DNA from: Lawsonibacter sp.
GTDB lineage: Bacteria; Bacillota; Clostridia; Oscillospirales; Oscillospiraceae
Direction of reading: 5' to 3'
Assembly (NCBI GenBank): GCA_022796195.1
Contig: JAAWIE010000007.1
Coordinates: forward strand, 1-56,394
Length of the DNA stretch: 56,394 nucleotides
How positions within the stretch are numbered: position 1 is the stretch's first letter; every line of letters begins with the position of its first letter. The notes under the pieces were generated by a model, which ran no database searches, had not been told where the DNA came from, and saw only the letters and a list, made by a program, of their open reading frames with translations. The translations under genes and the position numbers were made by a program. Positions 40,545 to 49,286 of the stretch are shown one piece after another.

Positions 40545-41582
40545 TCATGAGGCAAATTCCGCCATTGCGTTTTTGTAAGTCTCCAGGTCCGCCGCCCATT
40601 CCGGATCGGCCCAATCCGTTTTCAGCTGGGGCCGGGCGGTCTGGAGAATCTGGGCAAAGTAGCGGCTGAATCGCTCCGCCCCCAGTGCGTCCAGATGGTG
40701 GGCATCGTAGAACAGGCTCTCATTCAAGCCAATATCGGCGTAGTCCAAATTAAAGTCGTGGAAGGGCACACCGTATTTGGCGGCAGTGGCCTCCACTGTA
40801 TTCAGCATCGCCTTCTCCTCCAGCTCCAGGTTCGAGGGACTCTTTACCAGCCACAGTTCCACCCCCTCATCCTGACACAGTTTGATGATCTCTTCCAGCC
40901 AGAATTGATTTTTGTCCAGCAGGGGCGTTTTACCGGTAATCCCGCCTGCATCGGGCTTGGGGAAGGAGTCCTCTTTGGGGGGCAGCATGACAAACCCCTT
41001 ATAGGGGTCCCGGGCCCGGGCGCGGTCAAAGGTAAAGTCCGATTTTTTCAGGTCGTTCCAGCGGCTGTGGTACTTCATAAAGTTGAACAGGCAGGAAAGC
41101 CGGCCCTCCAGGTCGGGGGCGGACTGCGACGACAGTCTGACCTTGTTCCAGGACAGAGGGATATCGTCCATATAGGAGTAGGTGACCCCGTCGTCCTTCT
41201 CCCCAACGTAATATTCCTTGTCGCCGAAGGCCATCCGGCATTCCACCACGACAAGAGCGGGGGACTGGGTCTTAAACGCCTCTTTGATATAGGTGTAGGT
41301 GGCCCAGAGGGGCTGCTGCTGGGTGGCAAAGACGTAGCTTTTAATTCCGGTCTCCGCCCAGATCTCCAGCGGACTAAACGCGGCATAGGCGTGACTGGGT
41401 CCGAAGAACATCACCTCAAACTGATTCTCCTTCTCGTTGTAAAATCCGCTGACCTTGTTGGTCATATCCCAGGGCGGGGCCAGGGATTTTCGCTCCAGCA
41501 CCCGGTTCAGGGGAAGCAGGCACAGCCCCAGCAGAACCAGAAATATCAGGGTCTTGCCCAAAAATTTCAATTTATCATTCAT
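40545..41582 (-). CDS. SGNH/DltD-like membrane-anchored acyl transfer partner
   Basis: A 345-aa protein with one N-terminal membrane anchor (about residues 6-26, KTLIFLVLLGLCLLPLN) and an external SGNH-hydrolase-like domain. The likely nucleophile is in FFGPSHAYAAFSPLEIW, and the Asp-His pair is in YDAHHLDALGAERF. Start MNDKLKFLG at 41582 is eight bases after the MBOAT stop. Such proteins receive acyl groups from the MBOAT partner and pass them to a cell-wall or exported polysaccharide. The acceptor polymer here is not indicated by any neighbouring glycosyltransferase. Confidence 0.82.
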   Translation of the reverse strand: MNDKLKFLGKTLIFLVLLGLCLLPLNRVLERKSLAPPWDMTNKVSGFYNEKENQFEVMFFGPSHAYAAFSPLEIWAETGIKSYVFATQQQPLWATYTYIKEAFKTQSPALVVVECRMAFGDKEYYVGEKDDGVTYSYMDDIPLSWNKVRLSSQSAPDLEGRLSCLFNFMKYHSRWNDLKKSDFTFDRARARDPYKGFVMLPPKEDSFPKPDAGGITGKTPLLDKNQFWLEEIIKLCQDEGVELWLVKSPSNLELEEKAMLNTVEATAAKYGVPFHDFNLDYADIGLNESLFYDAHHLDALGAERFSRYFAQILQTARPQLKTDWADPEWAADLETYKNAMAEFAS

Positions 41583-41590
41583 GGTATACC

Positions 41591-43033
41591 TCAAAATGCA
41601 AAGTAGATGAACGCCGCTTCGGAGTAGCCTGGCCCGTAGACTCCGAAGACCAGAATAACCAGCGTCAGCCCCAGATAGAGGCACCACCGTACCGGCCAGA
41701 CCAGCCCGGAGACCAGAGCAATCCCGTCCCCCTTCTCGTCGGCCAGATCAAAGAGAAACAGCACAAGCAGGGCACCTGCCAGAAAAACCGCCTCAACAAC
41801 CCCGGGATTCAAAGCGGCTAAAGCAGTCCGGCAATACTGGAGCGGCTCCCCAATTCCCCAGAGCGAATGGCGGAGGATATATGCCGCCTCTTCTATACTT
41901 CCGGCCCGGAAAAACACCCATAGGGCGCTGACCACCAGAAAGGTCATTCCACATTGCAGAACCCGGACGGGCAGACCCCACGTCCTGCCGGAGCGGCGGA
42001 AGAGAAATTCCACGTTCATCACCAGCGCATGGAGCAGGCCCCACACCACAAAGGACCAGTCCGCCCCATGCCACAGACCGCTGAGGGTGAAGGTGAGCAG
42101 CACAAACAGACACTTCCTGGCCGCTCCCCGCCGGTTGCCCCCCAGAGGGATGTATACATACTCCCGAAACCAGCTGGTCAGGGAGATGTGCCACCGCTTC
42201 CAAAACTCGGTGACCGAGCAGGCAAAATAGGGCCGCTTGAAGTTGGCCATCAGCTCTATGCCCATCATTCTAGCACAGCCCCGGGCAATGTCGGAGTAAC
42301 CGCCGAAATCGCAGTAAATTTGAATGGCAAAGGCACAAGTAGCCAGCACCAGCGCACCGCCCTCGTAGCTGCCCGGATTTTTGTACACCGGGTCTACAAT
42401 CAGCAGAGCCAGCTGATCCGCAACCACCATTTTCTTGAAGAAACCCCAGGCCATCCGTTTGGCCCCGAGCGAGGCGTTTTGATATGTGAACCGGTGTTCC
42501 TCCTTCAGCTGGGGCAGAAGGCTGGAGGCTTTTTCAATGGGACCGGCCACCAACTGGGGAAAGAAGGAGACAAACAGGGCAAAGGTGACAAAATCCCGCT
42601 CCGGCTTCAGCCTGCCTTTGTAGATGTCCAGGGTGTAGCTGAGAGTCTGGAAGGTATAAAAGGAGATGCCCACCGGCAGGATGATGTCCAGCGCCGGGGC
42701 AGAGAAGGGGATGGAGAGCGCACGGCACAGGGCGGTAAGACTTTCGCCGAAAAAATTCAGGTATTTGAAGAAAAACAGCAGCCCTAAATTCATGGTCAGA
42801 CTTACCGCCAGCAGCCACCCCTTCCGTTGGGGCCATCGCACCATCCCCAACCCGCAGAAGTAATCCACCAGGGTGGAAAACAGGATGAGGACGATGAATT
42901 CCGGCTTCCAGCACATGTAAAAATAGCAGCTGGCGGCAAGCAGCAGATATTTTCGGAATCGGAAGGGCAGGGCATAGTAGAGGAGAAAAACACAGGGGAA
43001 GAAAATCAGGAAGGGCAGGGAGTTAAACAGCAT
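41591..43033 (-). CDS. MBOAT-family O-acyltransferase (AlgI/DltB-like)
   Basis: A 480-aa polytopic membrane acyltransferase. Diagnostic motifs are ILPVGISFYTFQTLSYTLDI, FGGYSDIARGCARMMG, FWKRWHISLTSWFREYVYIPLGGN and SGLWHGADWSFVVWG with the catalytic His. It moves acetyl or other acyl groups across the membrane. MLFNSLPFLIF at 43033 is the start because GGAGG lies seven bases upstream; the upstream in-frame stretch reads as intergenic. It is directly followed by the SGNH gene, the usual two-gene acylation module. Confidence 0.92.
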   Translation of the reverse strand: MLFNSLPFLIFFPCVFLLYYALPFRFRKYLLLAASCYFYMCWKPEFIVLILFSTLVDYFCGLGMVRWPQRKGWLLAVSLTMNLGLLFFFKYLNFFGESLTALCRALSIPFSAPALDIILPVGISFYTFQTLSYTLDIYKGRLKPERDFVTFALFVSFFPQLVAGPIEKASSLLPQLKEEHRFTYQNASLGAKRMAWGFFKKMVVADQLALLIVDPVYKNPGSYEGGALVLATCAFAIQIYCDFGGYSDIARGCARMMGIELMANFKRPYFACSVTEFWKRWHISLTSWFREYVYIPLGGNRRGAARKCLFVLLTFTLSGLWHGADWSFVVWGLLHALVMNVEFLFRRSGRTWGLPVRVLQCGMTFLVVSALWVFFRAGSIEEAAYILRHSLWGIGEPLQYCRTALAALNPGVVEAVFLAGALLVLFLFDLADEKGDGIALVSGLVWPVRWCLYLGLTLVILVFGVYGPGYSEAAFIYFAF

Positions 43034-43136
43034 AAGCGCCTCCAAGTTGCACAGTAGGATTGGGAACCAGTATATCACAAGGCCGAACGGAAGAAAAGAC
43101 AAGTTTTTGTCAATCTTTGCTTCGCCGCTGTTTTTC

Positions 43137-43165
43137 TTGCCCAACGGTGTAAAAGCTGGTATACT
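43137..43165 (+). promoter_or_regulatory. Promoter of polA
   Basis: TTGCCC (43137-43142) and TATACT (43160-43165) are 17 bases apart, about 30 bases before the ribosome-binding site of polA. Confidence 0.6.
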
Positions 43166-43203
43166 ATAGCATTGATATTTTATAACTGAGGGAGACTTCC
43201 GCC

Positions 43204-45900
43204 ATGAAAAAACTGATGGTGATCGACGGTAATTCCATTGTCAACCGCGCCTTCTACGGGGTCAGCCAGAATCTGACGACTCGGGAGGGCCAGCCCACCA
43301 ACGCGATTTTCGGATTTTTGAACATTATGAACAAGCTGCTGGATGAGGTCTCCCCCGAGGCGCTGTGCGTCACCTTCGACCGCTCCGCCCCCACCTTCCG
43401 CCACTTGGCCTTTGCGGAATACAAGGCCAACCGCAAGGGGATGCCCGAAGAGCTGGCCAGTCAGATGCCTTTGCTGAAAGATGTGCTGTCCGCTTTGAAT
43501 ATCCCCATGTACGAGCTGGACGGCTGGGAGGCAGACGATCTGCTGGGCACCATCGCCCGGCTGGACGAGCAGGCCGGGTGGGAGACGGTGGTGGTGACCG
43601 GGGATAAAGACTCCCTCCAGCTGGTAACGGATGCAACCACCGTCAAGCTGGTTTCCACCCGTATGGGCCGCACCACCACACGGGACATGACTCCGGAGGC
43701 ATTTTACGAGGAGTACGGCTTTGCCCCCAAACACATCGTCGACCTGAAGGCCCTTATGGGAGACTCCTCTGACAACTATCCCGGCGTTAAGGGGGTGGGA
43801 GAGAAAACCGCCATGGCCCTAATCCAGCTTTACCATACGGTGGAACACCTGTACAGCCACATGCCCGATCTCTGTTCCGCCCCGGACATCCCCGCGAAAC
43901 CCGGTCTGATCAAAAAACTGGAGGAGGGCCGGGAGAGCGCCAGACAGTCCTATGAGCTGGCGGTAATCCGCACCGACGCCCCCATCGACTTCAAGCCGGA
44001 GGACAACCTGCGCAAAGAACCGGACAACAACCGGCTCTATCAGCTTTTCCTCAGTCTGGAGTTTTCCAAACTCATCGACAAATACCACCTCACCGCCCCC
44101 CAGGGGGAGGTAACAGCCGGTTCGGACACCCCTAGGGCCTTGGAGGGCGGCTGCTACCTGGAGACGGAGATCACCCCAGAGCACGCCCGGGGTCTGCTGG
44201 AGCTGTGGAGGACCAAGGAGGTGGTGCATATTGTCACCCTCCCATCCCTTGACGCGGTCTGCGTGGAGTGTCACCTGAACGACGATTCCTGGAACGCCAG
44301 CCTGCTTCGGGCGGACAGGCTGGAAAATTATAACGAAATCGTCCAGACGCTCTTCTCCGACCCCGCCATCAAAAAGGCGGCCCACGGGATCAAAAATCTG
44401 TGCCGGACCCTGCTGGCCGAGGGGATTACACCCGCTGGCTTCGTGTTCGACACCGAGGTGGCCGCTTACCTTCTGGCCCCCGCCGACGGCAGCTACGAGC
44501 TTGAAAAGCTGGGCCTGACCTACTACAGCCAGCAATTCCCCAAGGCTGACCTTTACCTGGAGGAGGGGGCCTTCGGCCCTCTGTCCGACCCGGAGCCCCC
44601 CGCCCAGGCCATGATGCGCCACAGCCTCCTGATTGACGATCTGCGTGAGACCCTCACCGTCCGGCTCAAGGAGCTGGGGATGTGGGAGCTCTATGAAACG
44701 GTGGATCTGCCCCTGTGCCCCGTGCTGGCAGAGATGGAGACAGAAGGGTTCCTCATCGACCGGGGTGCTCTGGCCGAGTTCGGCAACATGCTGTCCGGGC
44801 GGATCAACGAGGTCCAAAAGAGCATTTACGCTTTGGCGGAAGAAGACACCTTTAACATCAACTCAACCCAGCAGCTGGGCCGCATCCTCTTTGAAAAGCT
44901 GGGCCTGCCTCCGGTGAAGAAAACCAAAACGGGCTACTCCACCAACGCCGACGTGCTGGAAAAGCTCCGAGGCGAGCACCCCATTATCGACCGTATTCTG
45001 GAGTACCGCCAGCTGACCAAGCTGAAATCCACCTATGTGGACGGACTTGGCAAGGTGATCGGACCCGACGGGCGCATCCACACCTCCTTTCAGAACACTG
45101 TCACCGCCACGGGGCGGCTCAGCTCCACCGAGCCCAATCTGCAAAATATCCCCATCCGCACCGAACTGGGGGCGGAACTGCGGAAGATGTTTGCCGCCCC
45201 AGCGGGCAAGGTGCTGGTGGACGCCGACTACTCCCAAATCGAACTGCGCCTGCTGGCCCACATGGCCGGGGACCCAGCCATGATCGACGGCTTCAACTCC
45301 GGCGAGGACATCCACACCATCACCGCCTCTCAGGTCTTCGGCGTCCCGGTGGAGGAAGTCACGCCCCAGATGCGCCGGTCCGCCAAGGCGGTAAACTTCG
45401 GCATTGTATACGGAATCTCCCCCTTCTCCCTGTCTCAGGACATTGGGATCACCGTTCAGGAGGCCAAGGAGTATATGGACAAATACTTTGCCCACTACTC
45501 CGGCGTCCGGGCCTATATGGACGGGGTGGTAGAACAGGCCAAACAGTCTGGAGCAGTCGCCACCCTTTGGGGCCGGAGGCGCTGGATCCCCGAAATCAAG
45601 TCCTCCAATTTTAACACACGGTCCTTTGGGGAACGGGTGGCTCTCAACGCTCCCATCCAGGGCACCGCTGCCGACATGATCAAGCTGGCTATGATTCAGG
45701 TCCGGGACCGTCTCCAGGCAGAGGGTCTCGCGGGAAAACTGGTTCTCCAAGTCCACGACGAGCTGATTGTAGAATGTCCCGAACAGGAAGCTGAGGCCGT
45801 CTGCAAGCTGGTGGCGGAGACAATGGAGGGTGCAGCCGCGTTGAGCGTCCCCCTTCTGGCCGAGACCCACGCAGGGAAAACCTGGGCGGAGGCGCACTAA
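43204..45900 (+). CDS. polA: DNA polymerase I
   Basis: An 898-aa repair and replication polymerase. The N-terminal 5' nuclease domain has IDGNSIVNRAFYG, GWEADDLLGTIA, VTGDKDSLQLV and GDSSDNYPGVKGVGEKTA. The middle 3'-5' exonuclease-like domain lacks the catalytic DxE motif, so proofreading is probably absent, as in Bacillus Pol I. Polymerase motifs A (DADYSQIELRLLAHM), B (RRSAKAVNFGIVYG) and C (QVHDELIVE) are intact. The ATG has GAGGGAG upstream. It is followed by rimI and tsaD on the same strand. Confidence 0.97.
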   Translation: MKKLMVIDGNSIVNRAFYGVSQNLTTREGQPTNAIFGFLNIMNKLLDEVSPEALCVTFDRSAPTFRHLAFAEYKANRKGMPEELASQMPLLKDVLSALNIPMYELDGWEADDLLGTIARLDEQAGWETVVVTGDKDSLQLVTDATTVKLVSTRMGRTTTRDMTPEAFYEEYGFAPKHIVDLKALMGDSSDNYPGVKGVGEKTAMALIQLYHTVEHLYSHMPDLCSAPDIPAKPGLIKKLEEGRESARQSYELAVIRTDAPIDFKPEDNLRKEPDNNRLYQLFLSLEFSKLIDKYHLTAPQGEVTAGSDTPRALEGGCYLETEITPEHARGLLELWRTKEVVHIVTLPSLDAVCVECHLNDDSWNASLLRADRLENYNEIVQTLFSDPAIKKAAHGIKNLCRTLLAEGITPAGFVFDTEVAAYLLAPADGSYELEKLGLTYYSQQFPKADLYLEEGAFGPLSDPEPPAQAMMRHSLLIDDLRETLTVRLKELGMWELYETVDLPLCPVLAEMETEGFLIDRGALAEFGNMLSGRINEVQKSIYALAEEDTFNINSTQQLGRILFEKLGLPPVKKTKTGYSTNADVLEKLRGEHPIIDRILEYRQLTKLKSTYVDGLGKVIGPDGRIHTSFQNTVTATGRLSSTEPNLQNIPIRTELGAELRKMFAAPAGKVLVDADYSQIELRLLAHMAGDPAMIDGFNSGEDIHTITASQVFGVPVEEVTPQMRRSAKAVNFGIVYGISPFSLSQDIGITVQEAKEYMDKYFAHYSGVRAYMDGVVEQAKQSGAVATLWGRRRWIPEIKSSNFNTRSFGERVALNAPIQGTAADMIKLAMIQVRDRLQAEGLAGKLVLQVHDELIVECPEQEAEAVCKLVAETMEGAAALSVPLLAETHAGKTWAEAH

Positions 45901-45965
45901 ACCTGGTTCGCAAGCCGGCGGCGCCTTTTCAAGGGAAATCCAGCCATCAAGAAAGGAGTCTTTCT

Positions 45966-46427
45966 ATGTATTACGAAATTGTTCCCATGGACCGCAGCCA
46001 CATCCCCCAGATCGCCGCCCTGGAAAAGGAGTGCTTCTCCGACCCCTGGAGCGAAACGCTGCTGGAGGACGCACTTTTCGACCCCCAAGCCAGCTTCATC
46101 GTGGCCGAGGACGGGGAGGAAGGAAATATTTTGGGCTATGCCGGCCTCCATGCGGTGCTGGACGAGGGCTACATTGATAATATCGCTGTGGCCCCCGACG
46201 CCCGGCGGCACGGGGTTGCCTCCGCCCTGCTGGACGTGTTCTGCCGCTTTGGCGCGGTCAACTTGGCCTTTCTCACCCTGGAAGTGCGGAAATCTAACAC
46301 CGCCGCCATTGGGCTGTATGAAAAATTCGGTTTTCAGTGGGCGGGTCTGCGCCCTGGCTATTACCAGCGCCCCCGAGAGGATGCGGTTATCATGACCCGA
46401 GCGTTTCCAAAGGAGGAAAGCCTATGA
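45966..46427 (+). CDS. rimI: GNAT acetyltransferase RimI (ribosomal protein N-acetyltransferase)
   Basis: A 153-aa GNAT-fold acetyltransferase of the RimI family, which acetylates N-terminal residues of proteins such as S18. Motifs include MDRSHIPQIAALEKECF, YIDNIAVAPDARRHGVASALLD (the acetyl-CoA loop) and LEVRKSNTAAIGLYEKFGF. The ATG follows AAGAAAGGAG. Its stop overlaps the tsaD start (ATGA), a common rimI-tsaD arrangement. The usual neighbours tsaB and tsaE are absent here and must be elsewhere. Confidence 0.94.
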   Translation: MYYEIVPMDRSHIPQIAALEKECFSDPWSETLLEDALFDPQASFIVAEDGEEGNILGYAGLHAVLDEGYIDNIAVAPDARRHGVASALLDVFCRFGAVNLAFLTLEVRKSNTAAIGLYEKFGFQWAGLRPGYYQRPREDAVIMTRAFPKEESL

Positions 46428-47434
46428 ACATCCTTGCAATTGAGTCCTCTTGCGACGACACCGCCGCCGCTGTTGTCCGCAACGGGCGGACGGTGCTGTC
46501 CAACTGCGTATCCTCCCAAATCGAAATGCACACCATTTACGGCGGTGTTGTGCCCGAAATCGCCTCCCGGAAACATGTAGAGGTGATCTCTGCTCTGACC
46601 GAACAGGCGGTTGCCGATGCGGGGCTGACCAAAATGGAGCTGGATGCCATCGCCGTCACCTACGCTCCCGGCCTCATCGGGGCGGTGCTGGTGGGGGTGA
46701 ACTTTGCCAAAGGGGCGGCTCTGGCCCTGGACCGCCCCCTCATCCCGGTCCACCACGTCCGGGGGCACATCGCCGCTAACTACATCACCCACCCCGATCT
46801 GGAGCCGCCTTTTGTCTGCCTGTGTGTCTCCGGGGGGACCACCGCCATTGTGGATGTGCAGTCCTACACGGAGATGTCCATTTTGGGCAGCACGCGGGAC
46901 GATGCCGCTGGAGAGTGTTTTGACAAAGTGGCCCGGGTACTGGGCATCGGCTACCCTGGGGGAGGCCCTATGGACAAATTGGCCCAGGGCGGAGATGACC
47001 AAAAATATGTTCTGCCGGTGGCCCATGTGTCCGGGGCCGAACTGGATCTGTCCTTCTCCGGGCTGAAAACTGCCAGCCTCAACCTCATTCACAACGCCCA
47101 GCAGAAGGGGGAGCCGCTAAATCTGCCTGACTTTGCGGCCAGTTTTGGACGGGCGGTAAGCGATTGCCTCATTCCCCGGGTGATGTCCGCCGCCCAGCGG
47201 GCGGGCTATGGAAAAATCGCTGTGGCCGGAGGGGTTGCCGCAAACAGCCGCATTCGCGCTGATTTACAGTCCGCCTGCGGCAGGAGCGGTGATCAGCTCT
47301 TTCTCCCGGAACTGAAGTATTGCGGGGACAACGCCGCTATGATCGGCTGTCAAGGTTTTTATGAGTTTCAGGCCGGCCGCACCGCCGGCTGGGACCTAAA
47401 CGCCTACGCAACCCGGGATATTTCTCTTGGATAA
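46424..47434 (+). CDS. tsaD: tRNA N6-threonylcarbamoyladenosine synthase TsaD
   Basis: A 336-aa ASKHA-fold protein that transfers the threonylcarbamoyl group to A37 of ANN-decoding tRNAs together with TsaB and TsaE. Motifs are ILAIESSCDDTAAAVV, the metal-binding HHVRGHIAANY (HxxxH), CVSGGTTAIVDV, GYPGGGPMDKLA, GGVAANSRIR and CGDNAAMIGCQG. ATG 46424 overlaps the rimI stop by four bases; upstream in-frame codons belong to the rimI region. It is the last gene before a 515-base non-coding stretch. Confidence 0.96.
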   Translation: MNILAIESSCDDTAAAVVRNGRTVLSNCVSSQIEMHTIYGGVVPEIASRKHVEVISALTEQAVADAGLTKMELDAIAVTYAPGLIGAVLVGVNFAKGAALALDRPLIPVHHVRGHIAANYITHPDLEPPFVCLCVSGGTTAIVDVQSYTEMSILGSTRDDAAGECFDKVARVLGIGYPGGGPMDKLAQGGDDQKYVLPVAHVSGAELDLSFSGLKTASLNLIHNAQQKGEPLNLPDFAASFGRAVSDCLIPRVMSAAQRAGYGKIAVAGGVAANSRIRADLQSACGRSGDQLFLPELKYCGDNAAMIGCQGFYEFQAGRTAGWDLNAYATRDISLG

Positions 47435-47605
47435 CGATACCGTAAACGGACTACAGGCCGCTTCTGCCGGTTCATCCACCTGTTTTCTGTATGGCACTGC
47501 CACCGGGCGCCGGTATGCTGATTGTCTGTTAAAAATGCGTTATGTTACCTAGTTTTATTCTGTCCAGGATGGAAGAGACCCTATTTTTGTGGAGGGGCTC
47601 CCCGC

Positions 47606-47661
47606 CTTTCCACACGCCTCAGCGGTTTTTCCACAGGGGGTGTTGAAAAACCTGTGGAAAA
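47606..47661. promoter_or_regulatory. Cluster of DnaA-box-like sites between tsaD and infC
   Basis: CTTTCCACA (47606-47614), TTTTCCACA (47627-47635) and, inverted, TGTGGAAAA (47653-47661) lie in 56 bases. They differ from the DnaA consensus TTATNCACA at one or two positions. The last two form an inverted pair. No gene is visible between 47435 and 47756. No AT-rich unwinding region or dnaA gene is here, so an origin is not claimed. Confidence 0.35.
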
Positions 47662-47756
47662 TGTTTAAAACTTTTCCCAGGCGCTTTTATAGACTGACGT
47701 TATGTAAATATCAACCTTGTTTCGGAAAATCATTTCTCCAAACGTGGTTTTTCCTC

Positions 47757-47785
47757 TTGACACTGCCCGTGTACCATGTTATAAT
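47757..47785 (+). promoter_or_regulatory. Consensus promoter of infC-rpmI-rplT
   Basis: Perfect TTGACA (47757-47762) and TATAAT (47780-47785) with a 17-base spacer. It predicts a leader of about 155 bases before infC. Confidence 0.9.
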
Positions 47786-47895
47786 TCGAAATGCACAAAA
47801 AAGCAGGTACGGTTCCCCGTCCTCACCCCCGGCACGTTAAGCCAAAGGGTTAACATGGAAGTACACCGCCGAAGATTCGGCGCTGTTTTGCTGTG

Positions 47896-47931
47896 ATGTG
47901 GGGGCCTTACCGGCAGCCCACATTTTATTTT
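47896..47931 (+). terminator. Leader terminator (attenuator) upstream of infC
   Basis: ATGTGGG (47896-47902) pairs with CCCACAT (47917-47923) and is followed by TTTATTTT. It is an intrinsic terminator inside the untranslated leader. In B. subtilis this operon is controlled by L20-dependent leader attenuation; the same logic is likely here, though an L20-binding site was not identified. Confidence 0.7.
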
Positions 47932-47949
47932 GTCTGGAGGTGCTTTCCC

Positions 47950-48480
47950 ATCGCTAACACAGGTCATCAAACCAATGAAGAGATCCGCGACAAAGAGGTC
48001 CGGCTGATCTCAGAGTCCGGCGAACAGCTGGGTATTATGTCCTCTCAAGAGGCTCTGCGTCTGGCTGAGGAGCGCAGCTTGGATCTGGTCAAGATCTCAC
48101 CCAGTGCCGTCCCCCCCGTGTGCAAGCTCATGGACTACGGCAAGTACCGGTTCGAGCAGACCAAGCGCGAGAAGGAAGCCCGCAAGAACCAGCGGGTGGT
48201 GGAAATTAAGGAGATTCGCATGTCTCCCAGCATCGACGTGAACGACTTCAATGTGAAGCTGCGCAACGCTTTGAAGTTCCTGTCGGAGGGCAACCGGTGC
48301 AAGGTCACCGTCCGCTTCCGCGGCCGTGAGATGGCCCACACCAATATCGGCCAGGAATTGCTGCTCAAATTTGCGGAAGAGTGCGGCGAGAGCGCCGTCA
48401 TGGACAAGTCTCCCAAATTGGAGGGACGGCATATGTCCATCTTCCTGTCTCCCAAGCCCGCCAAGGACGCGAAAAAGTAA
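47950..48480 (+). CDS. infC: Translation initiation factor IF-3
   Basis: A 176-aa IF-3, which binds the 30S subunit and rejects non-initiator tRNA and non-canonical start codons. N-domain VRLISESGEQLGIMSSQEAL and C-domain VEIKEIRMSPSIDVNDFNVK and VTVRFRGREMAHTN are typical. The start is taken as ATC at 47950, nine bases after GGAGG, giving (M)ANTGHQTNEEIRDKEVRL. The only upstream ATG or GTG in frame lies inside the leader terminator and is not credible. A rare start codon is the known basis of IF-3 autoregulation. rpmI follows after 20 bases. Confidence 0.93.
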   Translation: MANTGHQTNEEIRDKEVRLISESGEQLGIMSSQEALRLAEERSLDLVKISPSAVPPVCKLMDYGKYRFEQTKREKEARKNQRVVEIKEIRMSPSIDVNDFNVKLRNALKFLSEGNRCKVTVRFRGREMAHTNIGQELLLKFAEECGESAVMDKSPKLEGRHMSIFLSPKPAKDAKK

Positions 48481-48500
48481 GAAAAGGAGTTTAAACTGTT

Positions 48501-48713
48501 ATGGCGAACAAAATCAAGATCAAGACTCACAGCGGCGCCAAAAAGCGTTTCTCCCTCACCAAGACCGGCAAGGTCAAGCGCGCCATGACCAAAAAGCGCC
48601 ATCTGCTCAACGGTCACGGCAAGACCACCAAGCTGAAGCGGGCTCTTCGCGGCACCACCTATGCCGACAAGACCAACGAAGCGGCCATCAAGCGCATGAT
48701 CCTTTACAAGTAA
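48501..48713 (+). CDS. rpmI: 50S ribosomal protein L35
   Basis: A 70-aa very basic ribosomal protein. KIKTHSGAKKRFSLTKTGKVKR and the KKRHLLNGHG-type centre are the L35 signature. The ATG has AAAAGGAG upstream. It is the middle gene of infC-rpmI-rplT. Confidence 0.97.
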   Translation: MANKIKIKTHSGAKKRFSLTKTGKVKRAMTKKRHLLNGHGKTTKLKRALRGTTYADKTNEAAIKRMILYK

Positions 48714-48734
48714 GACAGAGGGAGGGAACGAATA

Positions 48735-49091
48735 ATGGCAAGAGTGAAAGGCGCGATGATGACGCGCAAGAGAAGAAATAAAATTCTGAAAATGGCCAAG
48801 GGCTATTGGGGCTCCAAGTCCAAGCACTTTAAGATGGCCAACCAGGCCGTGATGAAGTCGGGTGTATACGCCTATACCGGCCGCAAGCTGAAAAAGCGCG
48901 ATTTCCGCCAGCTGTGGATTACTCGAATCAACGCCGCCTGCAAAATGAACGGCATGAACTATTCCACTTTCATGAACGGACTGAAGAAGTCTGGCATTGT
49001 CATCAATCGCAAGATGCTGGCTGAGCTGGCTGTAAACGATAAAGCCGCCTTTACCCAGCTTACTCAGACCGCCAAAGCGGCTCTGGCTTAA
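48735..49091 (+). CDS. rplT: 50S ribosomal protein L20
   Basis: A 118-aa ribosomal protein needed early in 50S assembly, and the translational or transcriptional repressor of its own operon in studied bacteria. Motifs are the N-terminal [40 protein letters not shown] and [18 protein letters not shown]. The ATG follows AGGGAGGG. An intrinsic terminator follows the stop after six bases. Confidence 0.97.
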   Translation: MARVKGAMMTRKRRNKILKMAKGYWGSKSKHFKMANQAVMKSGVYAYTGRKLKKRDFRQLWITRINAACKMNGMNYSTFMNGLKKSGIVINRKMLAELAVNDKAAFTQLTQTAKAALA

Positions 49092-49097
49092 TTATGG

Positions 49098-49125
49098 GCG
49101 TCTCCCAGTGGGAGACGCTTTTTTT
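49098..49125 (+). terminator. Terminator of infC-rpmI-rplT
   Basis: A 9-bp stem (GCGTCTCCC/GGGAGACGC) with an AGT loop, followed by seven T residues. A textbook intrinsic terminator. Confidence 0.93.
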
Positions 49126-49210
49126 ATTTGCCATGCCGCCGCCGCTCTGCCAGGGTCTGTTTGTTCAGGGACTCTGCCGGAAGAAATTTTAAAAATTTAC
49201 CAAAAATATA

Positions 49211-49239
49211 TTCCAAACCACACTGCTCTATGGTATAAT
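49211..49239 (+). promoter_or_regulatory. Promoter of the C69 dipeptidase gene
   Basis: TTCCAA (49211-49216) and a perfect TATAAT (49234-49239) are 17 bases apart, about 30 bases before the ribosome-binding site. Confidence 0.65.
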
Positions 49240-49286
49240 ACTTCCAATCTGCCAACGGCAGATAAAAAGGAAAGGAGATACATGCA

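Noticed and set aside
47606-47661. Chromosomal replication origin
   Set aside because: Only three imperfect boxes, no AT-rich unwinding element and no dnaA, dnaN or rpmH genes next to it.
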